Below the pieces are notes generated by a model. That model did no database searches and was not told the DNA's origin. It saw nothing but the letters and a program-made list of their open reading frames with translations. This document shows positions 1 to 9,336 of a stretch of 64,000 nucleotides of DNA, piece after piece. Made by a program: the position numbers and the translations under genes. The DNA comes from Mangrovimonas sp. ST2L15 (GTDB lineage: Bacteria; Bacteroidota; Bacteroidia; Flavobacteriales; Flavobacteriaceae): NCBI RefSeq assembly GCF_001280515.1, contig NZ_LBIQ01000035.1, positions 1 through 64,000 of the forward strand, read 5' to 3'. Within the stretch, counting starts at the first letter, position 1; each line of letters starts with the position of its first letter.

Positions 1-242
1 GGGACAACGACACTTGGCAGATTTACAATATTAACACCCAAGTTAACGCTAAAATTTATATATTTGACCGCTATGGAAAGCTGCTCAAGCAATTGAGCCC
101 CACTGGCGAGGGATGGGACGGTACCTACAACGGGGAGCTGATGCCATCGAGCGACTACTGGTTCACGGTCGAGTACACCGAACCGGGAGAAAGCAACGGG
201 GAAACAAAGATCCTAAAGGAACATTTTACCCTCAAGCGTTAA
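1..242 (+). CDS. C-terminal end of a type IX secreted protein (type B sorting domain), 5' end outside window
   Basis: Only the last 79 residues are present, read from codon position 3. They match the gliding-motility-associated C-terminal domain (T9SS type B sorting signal): a beta-rich segment with IYIFDRYGKLLKQL, then GWDGTYNGELMPSSDYWFTV, and a basic end FTLKR. This domain directs export across the outer membrane and attachment at the cell surface, usually of very large proteins. The function of the missing part is unknown. Positions 61-240 hold 95 G+C of 180 bases by my count, well above the AT-rich neighbours. Confidence 0.85.
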   Translation, partial: DNDTWQIYNINTQVNAKIYIFDRYGKLLKQLSPTGEGWDGTYNGELMPSSDYWFTVEYTEPGESNGETKILKEHFTLKR

Positions 243-280
243 TAAAGGAAACTCTTAAACTAACTTCATTATAAACCTAA

Positions 281-316
281 AAAGCTCCTGAGAAATCAGG
301 GGCTTTTTTATTTTAG
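281..316 (+). terminator. intrinsic terminator of the type IX secreted protein gene
   Basis: An 11-bp stem (AAAGCTCCTGA with TCAGGGGCTTT, one G-T pair) is followed by a T-rich tract, 39 bp after the stop codon. Confidence 0.85.
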
Positions 317-531
317 TTTTGGTTGAATGATTTTATTGAATGGCTTCCTTTTATAATATGGAATTGGCATCGACATTGATTTTAATTAATCAGCTGGAAT
401 CTAACGAGAATTGGGTTTTGGGATTTATAGTTTCTTAGTTGCAGTTCCCTTAAGCTCCAGAATAAGTCTAACATTAAAATTGGGACTGTCTAATATGATG
501 AAAAGATGAATCAGTGAGACTAAGTCATTAT

Positions 532-575
532 AAAAAAAGAAAACCAGAAAATATATTCTCTGGTTTTCTTTTTTT
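532..575. terminator. long, probably bidirectional terminator
   Basis: Arms AAAAAAAGAAAACCAGA and TCTGGTTTTCTTTTTTT pair over 17 bp around a short AT loop. It lies 25 bp beyond the stop of the minus-strand FadL-type gene, so it most likely ends that transcript. The A and T tracts on both sides would also let it work from the plus strand. Confidence 0.85.
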
Positions 576-600
576 GACTTGATCCAATTGTGGAAAGTTG

Positions 601-2136
601 TTATAGATTGAAACCAACGGTAAAAGTAATGTTGGATTGCTTGTTATCAATAAAAGCTCTATTTGAAAAGCCTGGATTGCTATATAAGCGGTAATTGGAA
701 TCTCGTTGTGCCTGATCAAAGGTTAAATCCATATTGAAATTACCAAAGGAATATCCAAGACCAACAGAGTAACCATTCAAATCACTTTGATAGAAGCTAT
801 CCTTGTATGGGCTTTCTTCAAATCGATAACCACCTCTTATACTCAATTGATTTAATCTTAATTCACCTCCAATCTTATAAGTTGATGCGGTAGTAAGAAG
901 ATTGTTTATAATACTATTTTGCTCTGAAAAATGGGGGTCTGAAGATGGTTTAAATTTAGTGCTGCTGTAATCTCTTAAAGAATAGTCAAAACTAATGAGA
1001 CCATATTTTCCGAAAACATAAGCTAAACTTCCAGTAAATTTCCCAGGTGATTTTAGATTGTATGCTGGGTACACATTTATAATATCACCGATGTATCCTA
1101 TTTCAGGATCAGCATAATTTGAATCTATATTTTGGCTGCTTTCTTCTTCAATACGATACCAAGTAGGAGAGTAATAGGTTAATCCAACTCTTAAACTTTG
1201 GGTGACTTTTACAATAGATCCTAATTGAAACGAAAAACCAGAACCGTAGGTAGATAGAATATTTTCAAAATATACATTATTGACTAACGCGTCTGGGTGA
1301 GAATTCGATTCATAATATTGAGTGATTTTATCATAGTTAATGAAATGGGAATTCAGGTTTATACCAAAATAAATCCTATCAGTAAATTGTGAAGAGAAAT
1401 TAAGAGAGAATTTCCCATTATATCCTGTAGAATTATAAATGTAACTTTGATTAAAAGAATCCGCCGGAGCTATATTAGACAGATAATTGGTTTCTTCGTC
1501 ATTGGTCTGGTCATTTAAATTGACAGGATCAATAATTCCGGCCCAATACCCTAAAAAGACTTGTTGGACTGAATAACCGTAATTAGGATTGGCTCCAATA
1601 TTTGCATAGGCATCTTCAATATATTCTCCAGGTTGCAATTTTAAAACACCGAATGGAATTGCTTGGTTTTGAGTAATAGAAAGGAAGTAGTTATCGATGG
1701 AGGAATTACTGGTTCCTCTTGCCAACCAATTGTTGTCGTAATCTTCTACCTTATCATAAGAGGCTCCAAAAGCAAATTTCTTCCATTTAGAATCTGGATT
1801 TCTATTATAAAAAACAAAGGCAGCACCGGTTTGATTAAGGTCAAAGTTCGTTTTTTTAGAGTTATTAAATCCGTTGTAATATTGAACATCGTTATTTTTG
1901 ATGTTAATAGCTGTAGAAATAGAGATATGGCTATCGTTAAAAATAGACGAACCAGCGGGGTTGATACTTACAGCGCTCATGTCACCGCCTAAAGCTCCAA
2001 AAGCACCACTTAAAGCTCTAAATCGAGCGGTACCTTGGATATTGTCTTCTGAATATCTCACAGCATCTGTAATGTCTTGGGAAAAACCAAATTGTGTCAT
2101 TCCCATTAAAAGGGTCAAAAGGGCAATTTTTTTCAT
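601..2136 (-). CDS. OmpP1/FadL-family outer-membrane transport protein
   Basis: 511 residues. A signal peptide ending near TQFGFSQ is followed by the FadL/OmpP1 N-terminal pattern, with ALSGAFGALGGDMSAVSINPAG at residues about 41-62 including the conserved NPAG turn. The rest alternates in the way of a beta barrel and ends in an aromatic-rich strand. Family members are outer-membrane barrels that move hydrophobic substrates; the substrate here cannot be told. It lies 36 bp downstream of the lipoprotein gene at 2173-3090, so the two are probably one transcript ending at the terminator 532-575. Confidence 0.85.
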   Translation of the reverse strand: MKKIALLTLLMGMTQFGFSQDITDAVRYSEDNIQGTARFRALSGAFGALGGDMSAVSINPAGSSIFNDSHISISTAINIKNNDVQYYNGFNNSKKTNFDLNQTGAAFVFYNRNPDSKWKKFAFGASYDKVEDYDNNWLARGTSNSSIDNYFLSITQNQAIPFGVLKLQPGEYIEDAYANIGANPNYGYSVQQVFLGYWAGIIDPVNLNDQTNDEETNYLSNIAPADSFNQSYIYNSTGYNGKFSLNFSSQFTDRIYFGINLNSHFINYDKITQYYESNSHPDALVNNVYFENILSTYGSGFSFQLGSIVKVTQSLRVGLTYYSPTWYRIEEESSQNIDSNYADPEIGYIGDIINVYPAYNLKSPGKFTGSLAYVFGKYGLISFDYSLRDYSSTKFKPSSDPHFSEQNSIINNLLTTASTYKIGGELRLNQLSIRGGYRFEESPYKDSFYQSDLNGYSVGLGYSFGNFNMDLTFDQAQRDSNYRLYSNPGFSNRAFIDNKQSNITFTVGFNL

Positions 2137-2172
2137 AAATATTTTTCTTTTCAGATAAGTAATTAGTTAGGA

Positions 2173-3090
2173 CTAGCGTCGACCACCGCCTCCACTTGAT
2201 CTAGATCCTCCGCCGCCAGATCTCATTCCGCCACCGCTAGAGCTTCTACTTGGTGTAGAATAACTTCTAGAAGGTGAGGTTGATCTATTGTTATAAGATC
2301 TCGTCGTCCTAGTGCTTCTTGTAGAATTATTATTTCTTATATTAGTTTGAGGTCGCACAGTAGTATTTCTGGTAGATCTCATTGTTCTTACCGAATTGTT
2401 GGATCTCGTATTTAAATTACTTCTGTTTCTCATCTGGCTGCTAGATCTTCTAGTAACTGCAGAATTTCGAGAGTTAAAACCTCTATCAGCGTAGGCATAT
2501 CTTGAGTAACCTCTTCTTGTAGAAACTCTATTATAATAGTAGGGGTTGTTATAATAAGGGTAATAATAACCAGAACCATACCATCCAGAGCCCCAGCCCC
2601 AGTAGCCGCCCCAATAACCACCCCAGTAGCCAGCTCCCCAGCCCCAGCCATATCCCCAACCCCAGTAAGGGTTGGCATAGCCCCATCCTAAAGACCAATA
2701 TGGGTTGCCCCACCACCAACTGTCATTGTAAACGTTTACAGAGATATTACTTGATGATTGGCCCCAACCGGCGTATCCTGTATAGCCATCTTCAGCATAG
2801 TATTGGTCATCATAATTGCCTTGGTAAGAATCAATATCGGTGAAAACTTCCCCTTGCTGATCTGCTGGCATTTGATAATCCATGGATTTCTCTTTGAATA
2901 AATTTTGGTAGTAAGCAGAATTATCAGGTTGAACTGCTAATTCTTCTTGGTATTCAACACTATTTCCTGAACCATAAATACCGTCGTTGTTTTGATTTGC
3001 ATATTGGGATGACCCGCAAGAAGTCAAAAGAACCATAATTCCTAAAACAGGCATTACCGGTACTTTGATCATATTGTAAATAAATCTCAT
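2173..3090 (-). CDS. low-complexity lipoprotein, Trp/Tyr/Gly-rich then Arg/Ser-rich
   Basis: 305 residues. The N-terminus ends in the lipobox LTSC (Cys at about 25), so this is a predicted lipoprotein. An acidic segment (about 30-110) is followed by a block of WGWG, YWGGYWG and YYNNPYYY-type repeats (about 125-190) and then an Arg/Ser/Asn-rich tail ending in a Gly/Ser/Arg stretch. No enzyme motif is visible. A nearer start at MIKVPV (codon 7) would give a more typical lipoprotein signal. It is first in an apparent two-gene operon with the FadL-type porin and divergent from proS. A surface or envelope-matrix role is a guess from composition only. Confidence 0.7.
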   Translation of the reverse strand: MRFIYNMIKVPVMPVLGIMVLLTSCGSSQYANQNNDGIYGSGNSVEYQEELAVQPDNSAYYQNLFKEKSMDYQMPADQQGEVFTDIDSYQGNYDDQYYAEDGYTGYAGWGQSSSNISVNVYNDSWWWGNPYWSLGWGYANPYWGWGYGWGWGAGYWGGYWGGYWGWGSGWYGSGYYYPYYNNPYYYNRVSTRRGYSRYAYADRGFNSRNSAVTRRSSSQMRNRSNLNTRSNNSVRTMRSTRNTTVRPQTNIRNNNSTRSTRTTRSYNNRSTSPSRSYSTPSRSSSGGGMRSGGGGSRSSGGGGRR

Positions 3091-3191
3091 AACTCTTAAT
3101 TTTTATTGTTGAACATAACAAAAATAGTTAGTTTTGCCGAACTATTTCCCTTATTTAACAAAAGCACAATATTTGTGCCAAAACACTGTAC

Positions 3192-4670
3192 ATGAGTAAA
3201 AAACTTACAAGTAGAGCAGAGGATTATTCCAAGTGGTATAACGAGTTGGTTGTCAAGGCTGATTTAGCTGAAAATTCAGCAGTTAGAGGTTGCATGGTTA
3301 TCAAACCTTATGGATACGCCATTTGGGAGAAAATGCAAGCCGAATTAGACCGAATGTTTAAGGAAACTGGACATAAAAATGCCTATTTCCCCTTATTTGT
3401 TCCAAAAAGTTTATTTGAGGCAGAAGAAAAGAATGCAGAAGGATTTGCCAAAGAATGTGCAGTAGTTACACATTATCGCCTTCAAAATGATCCCGACAAA
3501 CCAGGAAAACTAAGAGTTGATCCAGAAGCAAAATTAGAAGAAGAGCTTGTTGTGAGGCCAACCAGTGAGGCGGTTATTTGGAACACCTATAAAGGTTGGA
3601 TTCAATCTTATAGAGATTTACCGATTTTAATCAATCAATGGGCCAATGTGGTACGATGGGAGATGCGGACACGCCTATTTTTAAGAACGGCAGAATTTTT
3701 ATGGCAAGAAGGCCATACGGCCCATGCCACTAGGGAAGAAGCTGTAAGGGAAACGGAGTTGATGAACAATGTGTATGCTAGTTTTGCAGAAAACTTTATG
3801 GCTATACCTGTGATTAAAGGTGTGAAAACAGAAAGTGAACGATTTGCTGGTGCTGTGGATACTTATTGTATAGAGGCATTAATGCAAGACGGTAAAGCAT
3901 TGCAGGCAGGAACATCTCATTTCTTGGGGCAGAATTTTGCAAAGGCATTTGATGTGAAGTTTGCTAATAAGGAAGGAAATTTAGATTATGTTTGGGCTAC
4001 CTCATGGGGGGTTTCTACACGATTAATGGGTGCGTTAATAATGACCCACAGTGATGACAATGGGTTGGTTTTGCCTCCAAATTTAGCGCCTGATCAAGTG
4101 GTTATTGTTCCTATCTACAAATCAATGGAGCAATTGGATGAAATTTCTGAATTAGCTCAAGTCATAATTTCTGAATTAAAGGAAAAGGGAGTTTCTGCCA
4201 AGTTGGATGATAGAGATACTTTAAGACCAGGAGCTAAGTTTGCTCAACACGAATTACAAGGAGTTCCAGTTAGAATTGCCATTGGGCCAAAAGATTTGGA
4301 AAATCGAACGGTTGAATTGGCGAGAAGGGATACTCTAACCAAAGAAATTGTTCCATTGGATACTTTAACAGGAAAAATAGAAGGCTTGATGGAAGAGATT
4401 CAGGTGAGTCTATATAAAAGAGCTCTGGAGTTTAGAGATGATCACATAACCGAGGTAGATTCATTTGAAGCGTTTAAAGAAGTATTAGAGACTAAGGGAG
4501 GCTTTATTTCAGCCCATTGGGATGGTACAGCAGAGACCGAGGCTAAAATCAAGGAATTGACCAAAGCTACCATTAGATGTATCCCTGTAGATGCTAAAGA
4601 GGAGTCCGGAAACTGTGTGTTAACAGGGAATCCTTCTAGTAAGAGGGTGCTTTTTGCAAAGGCCTATTAA
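3192..4670 (+). CDS. proS: prolyl-tRNA synthetase, archaeal/eukaryotic-like form
   Basis: 492 residues, the length of the short ProRS class that lacks the bacterial editing insertion. Class II motifs are visible: motif 2 [14 protein letters not shown] (about 168-181) and motif 3 around [17 protein letters not shown] (about 279-295). It has an anticodon-binding domain (VVIVPIYKS onward) and a C-terminal domain ending in Tyr (FAKAY), as in the archaeal/eukaryotic type. It charges tRNA-Pro in the cytoplasm. The ATG at 3192 is the only good start. It is divergent from the lipoprotein gene. Confidence 0.97.
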   Translation: MSKKLTSRAEDYSKWYNELVVKADLAENSAVRGCMVIKPYGYAIWEKMQAELDRMFKETGHKNAYFPLFVPKSLFEAEEKNAEGFAKECAVVTHYRLQNDPDKPGKLRVDPEAKLEEELVVRPTSEAVIWNTYKGWIQSYRDLPILINQWANVVRWEMRTRLFLRTAEFLWQEGHTAHATREEAVRETELMNNVYASFAENFMAIPVIKGVKTESERFAGAVDTYCIEALMQDGKALQAGTSHFLGQNFAKAFDVKFANKEGNLDYVWATSWGVSTRLMGALIMTHSDDNGLVLPPNLAPDQVVIVPIYKSMEQLDEISELAQVIISELKEKGVSAKLDDRDTLRPGAKFAQHELQGVPVRIAIGPKDLENRTVELARRDTLTKEIVPLDTLTGKIEGLMEEIQVSLYKRALEFRDDHITEVDSFEAFKEVLETKGGFISAHWDGTAETEAKIKELTKATIRCIPVDAKEESGNCVLTGNPSSKRVLFAKAY

Positions 4671-4698
4671 ATTTTTTTAAAAAAAATTAGATTAGGTG

Positions 4699-4796
4699 TT
4701 GCAACATTTAAAAATAGTTGTATTTTTGCATCCGCAATGGAAACATTGAACGTTTTTTGAAAAATTTTGCAAGTTTAAATTTTTATTTTATATTTG
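4699..4796 (+). promoter_or_regulatory. two tandem promoters for tRNA-Glu and rpsT
   Basis: Both match the Bacteroidota consensus. P1: TTG at 4699-4701 and TATTTTTG at 4721-4728, 19 bp apart. P2: TTG at 4767-4769 and TATATTTG at 4789-4796, also 19 bp apart. P2 lies 15 bp before the tRNA. I see no terminator between the tRNA and rpsT. Confidence 0.7.
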
Positions 4797-4811
4797 CACA
4801 CTCAAAAAAAT

Positions 4812-4883
4812 GGCCCGTTCGTCTATCGGCTAGGACGCCAGGTTTTCATCCTGGTAAGAGGGGTTCGATTCCCCTACGGGCTA
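4812..4883 (+). tRNA. tRNA-Glu (anticodon UUC)
   Basis: A full cloverleaf can be drawn. The acceptor stem GGCCCGT pairs with ACGGGCT (one G-U), the anticodon stem CCAGG/CCTGG encloses loop TTTTCAT with anticodon TTC, and the T arm is GGGGTTCGATTCCCC. CCA is not encoded. rpsT starts 32 bp downstream. Confidence 0.97.
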
Positions 4884-4915
4884 CAATTTTTTTATAAAAG
4901 GAAAGAAGTTAGAAA

Positions 4916-5167
4916 ATGGCAAATCATAAGTCAGCATTAAAGAGAATCAGAAGTAACGAAGCAAAGAGAGTGCTTAACAGATACCAGCACAAAACAACTC
5001 GTAATGCTATTAAAAAGTTACGTGAATTAACTGATAAGAAAGAAGCAGAATCTTTATATCCTTCTGTAGCATCTATGGTAGATAAATTAGCTAAGAAGAA
5101 TATTATTCATTCAAATAAGGCTGCTAACCTTAAGTCTAGTTTGGCTAAGCATGTAGCTGCTCTATAA
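4916..5167 (+). CDS. rpsT: 30S ribosomal protein S20
   Basis: 83 residues, typical for S20. It begins [18 protein letters not shown] and is highly basic and helical, as expected of a protein that binds 16S rRNA early in small-subunit assembly. It lies 32 bp after tRNA-Glu with no terminator between, so tRNA and mRNA are probably cut from a common transcript. Its own terminator follows at 5199-5226. Confidence 0.97.
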   Translation: MANHKSALKRIRSNEAKRVLNRYQHKTTRNAIKKLRELTDKKEAESLYPSVASMVDKLAKKNIIHSNKAANLKSSLAKHVAAL

Positions 5168-5198
5168 TTATTTGGTTAAAGGTTATATAATAATGAAA

Positions 5199-5226
5199 GA
5201 GCTTCCTTATGGGAAGCTTTTTTATT
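5199..5226 (+). terminator. terminator of rpsT
   Basis: Stem AGCTTCC / GGGAAGCT with a TTAT loop, followed by a T-rich tail, 32 bp after the rpsT stop. Confidence 0.9.
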
Positions 5227-5270
5227 TTGTACCATTACGAGAATAACGTAATGTGGTTTAAAGATGAAAT

Positions 5271-5307
5271 AAAAAAAGCCTCGGAAATTTTTCCAAGGCT
5301 TTTTTTG
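5271..5307 (-). terminator. terminator of rho
   Basis: Plus-strand arms AAAAAAAGCCT and AGGCTTTTTTT enclose an additional GGAAA/TTTCC pairing. It lies just beyond the stop of minus-strand rho; its A and T tracts make it usable from both sides. Confidence 0.85.
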
Positions 5308-5325
5308 TTTATCATTAAGTTTTGA

Positions 5326-6975
5326 TTATCCATTCATGGATATTAAAAACTCTTCATTGTTTCTTGTTTGTTTAAATCTATCATTGATGAATTCCATGGC
5401 TTCTACGGGGTTCATATCTGCTAGATATTTTCTCATAATCCACATGCGTTGTACTGTAGTCTCATCGAGTAATAAATCATCTCTACGAGTACTGGAAGAG
5501 ATTAGGTCAATAGCAGGGAATATTCTTCTATTGGCAATTCTTCTATCCAATTGAAGTTCCATGTTACCCGTACCTTTAAATTCTTCGAAGATGACTTCGT
5601 CCATTTTGGAACCTGTTTCAGTAAGGGCAGTTGCAATGATGGTTAAAGATCCTCCATTTTCTATATTACGTGCCGCTCCAAAGAAACGCTTTGGTTTGTG
5701 CAGTGCGTTGGCATCAACACCCCCACTTAATATTTTTCCTGAGGCAGGTTGAACGGTATTATAGGCTCTGGCCAATCTTGTGATTGAATCTAATAAAATA
5801 ACCACATCATGTCCGCATTCAACTAATCTTTTTGCTTTTTCCAAAACGATATCGGCAATTTTCACATGCTCATGGGCTTCCTTGTCAAAAGTAGAAGCAA
5901 TAACTTCACCACGCACATTACGTTGCATGTCGGTTACCTCTTCTGGTCTTTCATCAATCAACAAAATCATTTGGTAAACCTCAGGGTGGTTTGCAGCAAT
6001 AGCATTAGCCACATCCTTTAATAACATGGTTTTTCCTGTCTTTGGTTGGGAAACAATCATTCCACGTTGTCCTTTTCCAATAGGAGCGAAAAGATCCATG
6101 ATTCTTGTAGAAATTGTACTTTGTCTTTCAGCTAAATTGAATTTTTCCTTAGGGAAAAGTGGAGTAAGGTGTTCAAAAGAAACACGATCTCTAACCACTT
6201 GAGGGTCTAAACCGTTAATCTTATTTACTTTGATTAAAGGGAAATATTTTTCTCCTTCTTTTGGAGGTCTTACGTTTCCTAAAACGGTATCTCCTTTTTT
6301 AAGGCCAAACAACCTGATTTGTGATTGGGATACATAGATGTCATCAGGAGATGATAAATAGTTATAGTCAGATGATCTTAAAAATCCATAACCATCCTGC
6401 ATGATGTCTAGGACACCTTCACTTTCAATAATGGCATCAAATTCAAAATCAGGCTCTCTGTAACGGTTTCTACTGTCTTTGTTGCCGTTAGGTTGGTTTC
6501 CTTTATTCTGATTCTGATTTTGGTTTTGATTTTGATTCTTATGATTGGTATTCTTTTGGCGACCTTTATTTTGATCTTTATTAGAGTTCTGGTCTTTATT
6601 GGAATTATCGCGAGGTTTTGGTTTTTCTTGAGCTGCCGGTTTGGCCGGCTTCGTTTGATCCTCAGTTTTATTTTGTTGTTGTTGTTGTGCTGGTTTGCTT
6701 TCAGGTTTTTTAGTGGCCTGTGGCTTGTTGTCAGTTTGCGGAGCATTATCTGACTTTTGAATTCTTTTTCTAGACCTTTTTTGTGGCTGGGATTCTTCTT
6801 TTTTTTCCTCTTTTACTACTTCTTGTACTGCCTTTGGGTTGGATGCTTGATGGTCTAAGATTTGGTAAACAAGATCCAATTTTTTGAGTGAACGAAATTT
6901 AGGAACGTTCAATTTTTGTGCTATTTCCTGTAATTCAGGAAGCTTTTTTTCTTTTAATTGTGATATTTCAAACAT
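5326..6975 (-). CDS. rho: transcription termination factor Rho with long disordered insertion
   Basis: 549 residues, against about 420 in Escherichia coli. Order: Rho_N helical domain (1-45); a Lys/Asn/Gln/Pro-rich disordered segment (about 50-172) with an uninterrupted run of alternating Asn and Gln near 147-157; the cold-shock-like RNA-binding domain with DGYGFLR (194-200); the hexameric ATPase with P-loop SQPKTGKT (about 309-316) and Walker [11 protein letters not shown]. It unwinds and releases RNA from polymerase. The insertion is the usual extra in Bacteroidota Rho; in Bacteroides it has been linked to phase separation. Monocistronic, divergent from the DUF4293 gene. Confidence 0.97.
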   Translation of the reverse strand: MFEISQLKEKKLPELQEIAQKLNVPKFRSLKKLDLVYQILDHQASNPKAVQEVVKEEKKEESQPQKRSRKRIQKSDNAPQTDNKPQATKKPESKPAQQQQQNKTEDQTKPAKPAAQEKPKPRDNSNKDQNSNKDQNKGRQKNTNHKNQNQNQNQNQNKGNQPNGNKDSRNRYREPDFEFDAIIESEGVLDIMQDGYGFLRSSDYNYLSSPDDIYVSQSQIRLFGLKKGDTVLGNVRPPKEGEKYFPLIKVNKINGLDPQVVRDRVSFEHLTPLFPKEKFNLAERQSTISTRIMDLFAPIGKGQRGMIVSQPKTGKTMLLKDVANAIAANHPEVYQMILLIDERPEEVTDMQRNVRGEVIASTFDKEAHEHVKIADIVLEKAKRLVECGHDVVILLDSITRLARAYNTVQPASGKILSGGVDANALHKPKRFFGAARNIENGGSLTIIATALTETGSKMDEVIFEEFKGTGNMELQLDRRIANRRIFPAIDLISSSTRRDDLLLDETTVQRMWIMRKYLADMNPVEAMEFINDRFKQTRNNEEFLISMNG

Positions 6976-7176
6976 TAGATTGTTGAATTGAAAATTCGTG
7001 ATTGAATTTGAATTAGAATGATTTTGAAAAAAATGACTTTTTTAATCGGAAGATTTAATTCAGTACAACTGTGGATGTTGCCCTTTGTATTGCAATTATA
7101 CAACATTATTTTTACAAATTGGGTTTATTTTCTAAAAATAATCTTCTATTTTTGTGGCCTCGTTTAAGAAAATTAG

Positions 7177-7587
7177 ATGATACAACGCATTCAAACTTTA
7201 TACCTTCTTTTATCGGCTATCGTTACTGGTGGATTGATTTTTGTTTTCCACTTATGGGTGACCAATGAGGAAGCAATTGTTTTTGCTAAGGATGAATTGT
7301 TGTTTTTGGGATTGTTTTTTGGTTCCACCTTGTTATCATTGATTTCGATATTTAATTTTAAAAATAGAAAGTCTCAGTTCGTAATGGGCAGACTTAACAT
7401 CATATTAAACTTTATTTTACTAGGATTTTTCGTGTATCGATCTCTAAATTTATCTGGAGAAACAGTTGTTTCAGAGAAAGGTATTGGGATTTTTCTTCCT
7501 ATTGTTTCTATCGTATTACTGGCTTTAGCCAATAAAGCCATTAAAAAGGATGAAGATCTTGTAAAATCAGTAGATAGATTACGGTAA
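7177..7587 (+). CDS. DUF4293 membrane protein
   Basis: 136 residues, starting MIQRIQTLYLLLS, the characteristic opening of DUF4293 proteins. Four hydrophobic segments (about 6-26, 42-60, 70-88, 102-120) and a charged tail. Function unknown; the family is typical of Bacteroidota and is often found next to rho. A TATTTTTG box at 7147-7154 may be its -7 element. The terminator at 7617-7645 follows. Confidence 0.85.
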   Translation: MIQRIQTLYLLLSAIVTGGLIFVFHLWVTNEEAIVFAKDELLFLGLFFGSTLLSLISIFNFKNRKSQFVMGRLNIILNFILLGFFVYRSLNLSGETVVSEKGIGIFLPIVSIVLLALANKAIKKDEDLVKSVDRLR

Positions 7588-7616
7588 ACCTAACATCTTA
7601 GTAGTATTAGTGCGTT

Positions 7617-7645
7617 AAAACCCAGATTTTTGTCTGGGTTTTTTA
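7617..7645 (+). terminator. terminator after DUF4293 gene
   Basis: Stem AAAACCCAGA / TCTGGGTTTT with a TTTTTG loop, then a T run. Confidence 0.9.
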
Positions 7646-7722
7646 TGTTTATAATTTAGATTTCCTACCTTGGTTCCTAATATAATTTATCCAATTACTT
7701 TAATCCTTTCCTTCAATAGTCT

Positions 7723-7971
7723 ATGTCTTTTAAACTACTTAAAAACCTACCCATTGTATTGATCGTTTTGTATTTGATTGTTACCAAACAATTGGATTTA
7801 TTTAATGAGCAGGTAGATTTTTATATTTTGATTGCTATTAATGTTATTTCCCTGATCGCAATGTTTTTTGTTTTTAGAGATAAAACAGTAAACATTTTAA
7901 AAATTAAGAAAATGGGATTAGTGATAGCCTTTGTGTTAAGCTTTTTAATTTACGGTTATTATTCCCTATAA
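7723..7971 (+). CDS. small hydrophobic membrane protein, unknown
   Basis: 82 residues with three predicted membrane segments (about 8-22, 32-50, 62-80) separated by short charged loops (FRDKTVNILKIKK). I do not recognise the family. It stands alone between a terminator and the convergent phosphoesterase gene. The coding call rests on the unbroken hydrophobic pattern and a good ATG context. Confidence 0.55.
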   Translation: MSFKLLKNLPIVLIVLYLIVTKQLDLFNEQVDFYILIAINVISLIAMFFVFRDKTVNILKIKKMGLVIAFVLSFLIYGYYSL

Positions 7972-8023
7972 AATTTAAATACCTTAAAATGATAGTAGCC
8001 CATACATAAACATTTATTTTGGG

Positions 8024-8515
8024 CTATTTCTTAAACTCAATCACTTCCAAATTATCAATTTTTTTTCCATCAATGGTAAACCTTAACATGGTTCTTACTT
8101 TATGAAATCCATGTTTGCCTACTGCCCCTGGATTCATATGAATGAGGTTTAGTTTTTTATCGGGCATGACTTTTAAAATATGTGAATGTCCGCAGATAAA
8201 AATTTTGGGAGGATGGGTGTAAATTTCTGGTTTGACTCGAGGATTGTATTTAGGAGGGTAACCGCCTATATGGGTAATCCACACATCGACTTCTTCACAG
8301 AAGAATCTTAAGTTCTCAGGAAACTCCTGTCTAACCTTGTTGTCATCTATATTGCCATGAACTGCTTTGAGAGGTTTCCATTTTTTGATTTCGTCGGTTA
8401 CAGAGAGAGCTCCAATATCTCCAGCATGCCATACTTCATCCGCCTGTTTGACATATTTTATGATGTCATCATCTATATAGTTGTGTGAATCAGAGAGTAG
8501 GAGGATTTTCTTCAT
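8024..8515 (-). CDS. YfcE/MJ0936-type metallophosphoesterase
   Basis: 163 residues, the full length for this small calcineurin-like class. Metal ligands are visible: SDSHN (8-12), HAGDIG (36-41), HGNID (about 54-58), THIGGYP (about 81-87), CGHSH (about 108-112), NPGAVG (about 128-133). Members hydrolyse phosphodiesters in the cytoplasm; the physiological substrate is not evident. Divergent from truA. Confidence 0.9.
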   Translation of the reverse strand: MKKILLLSDSHNYIDDDIIKYVKQADEVWHAGDIGALSVTDEIKKWKPLKAVHGNIDDNKVRQEFPENLRFFCEEVDVWITHIGGYPPKYNPRVKPEIYTHPPKIFICGHSHILKVMPDKKLNLIHMNPGAVGKHGFHKVRTMLRFTIDGKKIDNLEVIEFKK

Positions 8516-8552
8516 TTAATGTTAATCTAAAAAGGAAACTCTTAAAACTGTG

Positions 8553-8560
8553 TATCTTTG
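8553..8560 (+). promoter_or_regulatory. -7 element before truA
   Basis: TATCTTTG matches TAnnTTTG. It lies 29 bp upstream of the TTG proposed as the truA start. A clear -33 TTG is not seen. Confidence 0.5.
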
Positions 8561-8589
8561 TATCTTCAACTTACAAAATTAATCAATCC

Positions 8590-9336
8590 TTGAGATATTT
8601 TATTGAACTCTCTTATAATGGTAAGGCATATCATGGTTGGCAAAACCAGCCAGATGCCATTTCAGTGCAAGAAGTTTTGGAAGATGCCTTATCAAAATTA
8701 TTGGGAGAATCCATTGAAATTGTTGGTGCCGGAAGAACCGATGCGGGTGTTCACGCCTTACAAATGTATGCCCATTTTGATTATGAAAGCTCTTTGGATA
8801 GCGATGATTTGATTTATAAGTTAAATTCGTTTTTGCCCAAGGATATTGCTATCTACGGAATCACTCAAGTGAGTTCTGAAGCTCATGCAAGATTTGACGC
8901 TACAAGTAGGTCTTATGTTTATAGGTTAGCTATTGAGAAAAATCCCTTTAATTTTGACAGTGCCTATTTTTTAAAAACAAAATTGAACTTGGAGGCAATG
9001 CAGGAAGCGACAAAAATCCTTTTTGAATATGAGGATTTTCAGTGTTTTTCTAAAAGCAATACCGATGTGAAAACCTATTTGTGTGATATTATGGAGGCGC
9101 ATTGGACGGTCGTCGATAAGGAATGGCATTTTTATATCAAGGCAGATCGGTTTTTAAGAAATATGGTGAGGGCCATTGTAGGAACACTATTGAATGTTGG
9201 TTTAGGGAAAATACCAGTGGCTTCTGTACATGATATTATTAGGTCAAAAGATAGAGGGCAGGCAGGTTATTCTGTACCAGCTCACGGTTTATATTTAAAG
9301 GAAATTTGTTACCCACAAGATATTTTTAATGAGTAG
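8590..9336 (+). CDS. truA: tRNA pseudouridine(38-40) synthase
   Basis: 248 residues from a TTG start. I chose this over an in-frame ATG at 8485, which would add 35 unrelated residues, overlap the divergent phosphoesterase and place the -7 box inside the coding region. From the TTG the protein starts (M)RYFIELSYNGKAYHGWQ, as in TruA. The catalytic Asp lies in GAGRTDAGVHA (about 50-60). It makes pseudouridine in the anticodon arm of many tRNAs. It overlaps the following ABC exporter gene by 8 bp. Confidence 0.93.
   Translation: MRYFIELSYNGKAYHGWQNQPDAISVQEVLEDALSKLLGESIEIVGAGRTDAGVHALQMYAHFDYESSLDSDDLIYKLNSFLPKDIAIYGITQVSSEAHARFDATSRSYVYRLAIEKNPFNFDSAYFLKTKLNLEAMQEATKILFEYEDFQCFSKSNTDVKTYLCDIMEAHWTVVDKEWHFYIKADRFLRNMVRAIVGTLLNVGLGKIPVASVHDIIRSKDRGQAGYSVPAHGLYLKEICYPQDIFNE

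Larger units (their letters stand above)
243..600. other. intergenic stretch with two terminators
   Basis: Between the sorting-domain gene and the FadL-type gene I see two hairpin terminators (281-308 and 532-575) and no convincing gene. Short open frames here lack a recognisable start context and protein signature. Confidence 0.6.

Noticed and set aside
6480-6560. short tandem DNA repeat as an independent element
   Set aside because: It is simply the coding sequence of the alternating Asn/Gln run in Rho.
7071-7268. 65-codon frame overlapping the DUF4293 start
   Set aside because: Out of frame with a recognised protein and covering its promoter.
8485-8589. 35-residue N-terminal extension of TruA
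   Set aside because: It would overlap the divergent phosphoesterase gene and contain the -7 element; homologues begin at the TTG position.
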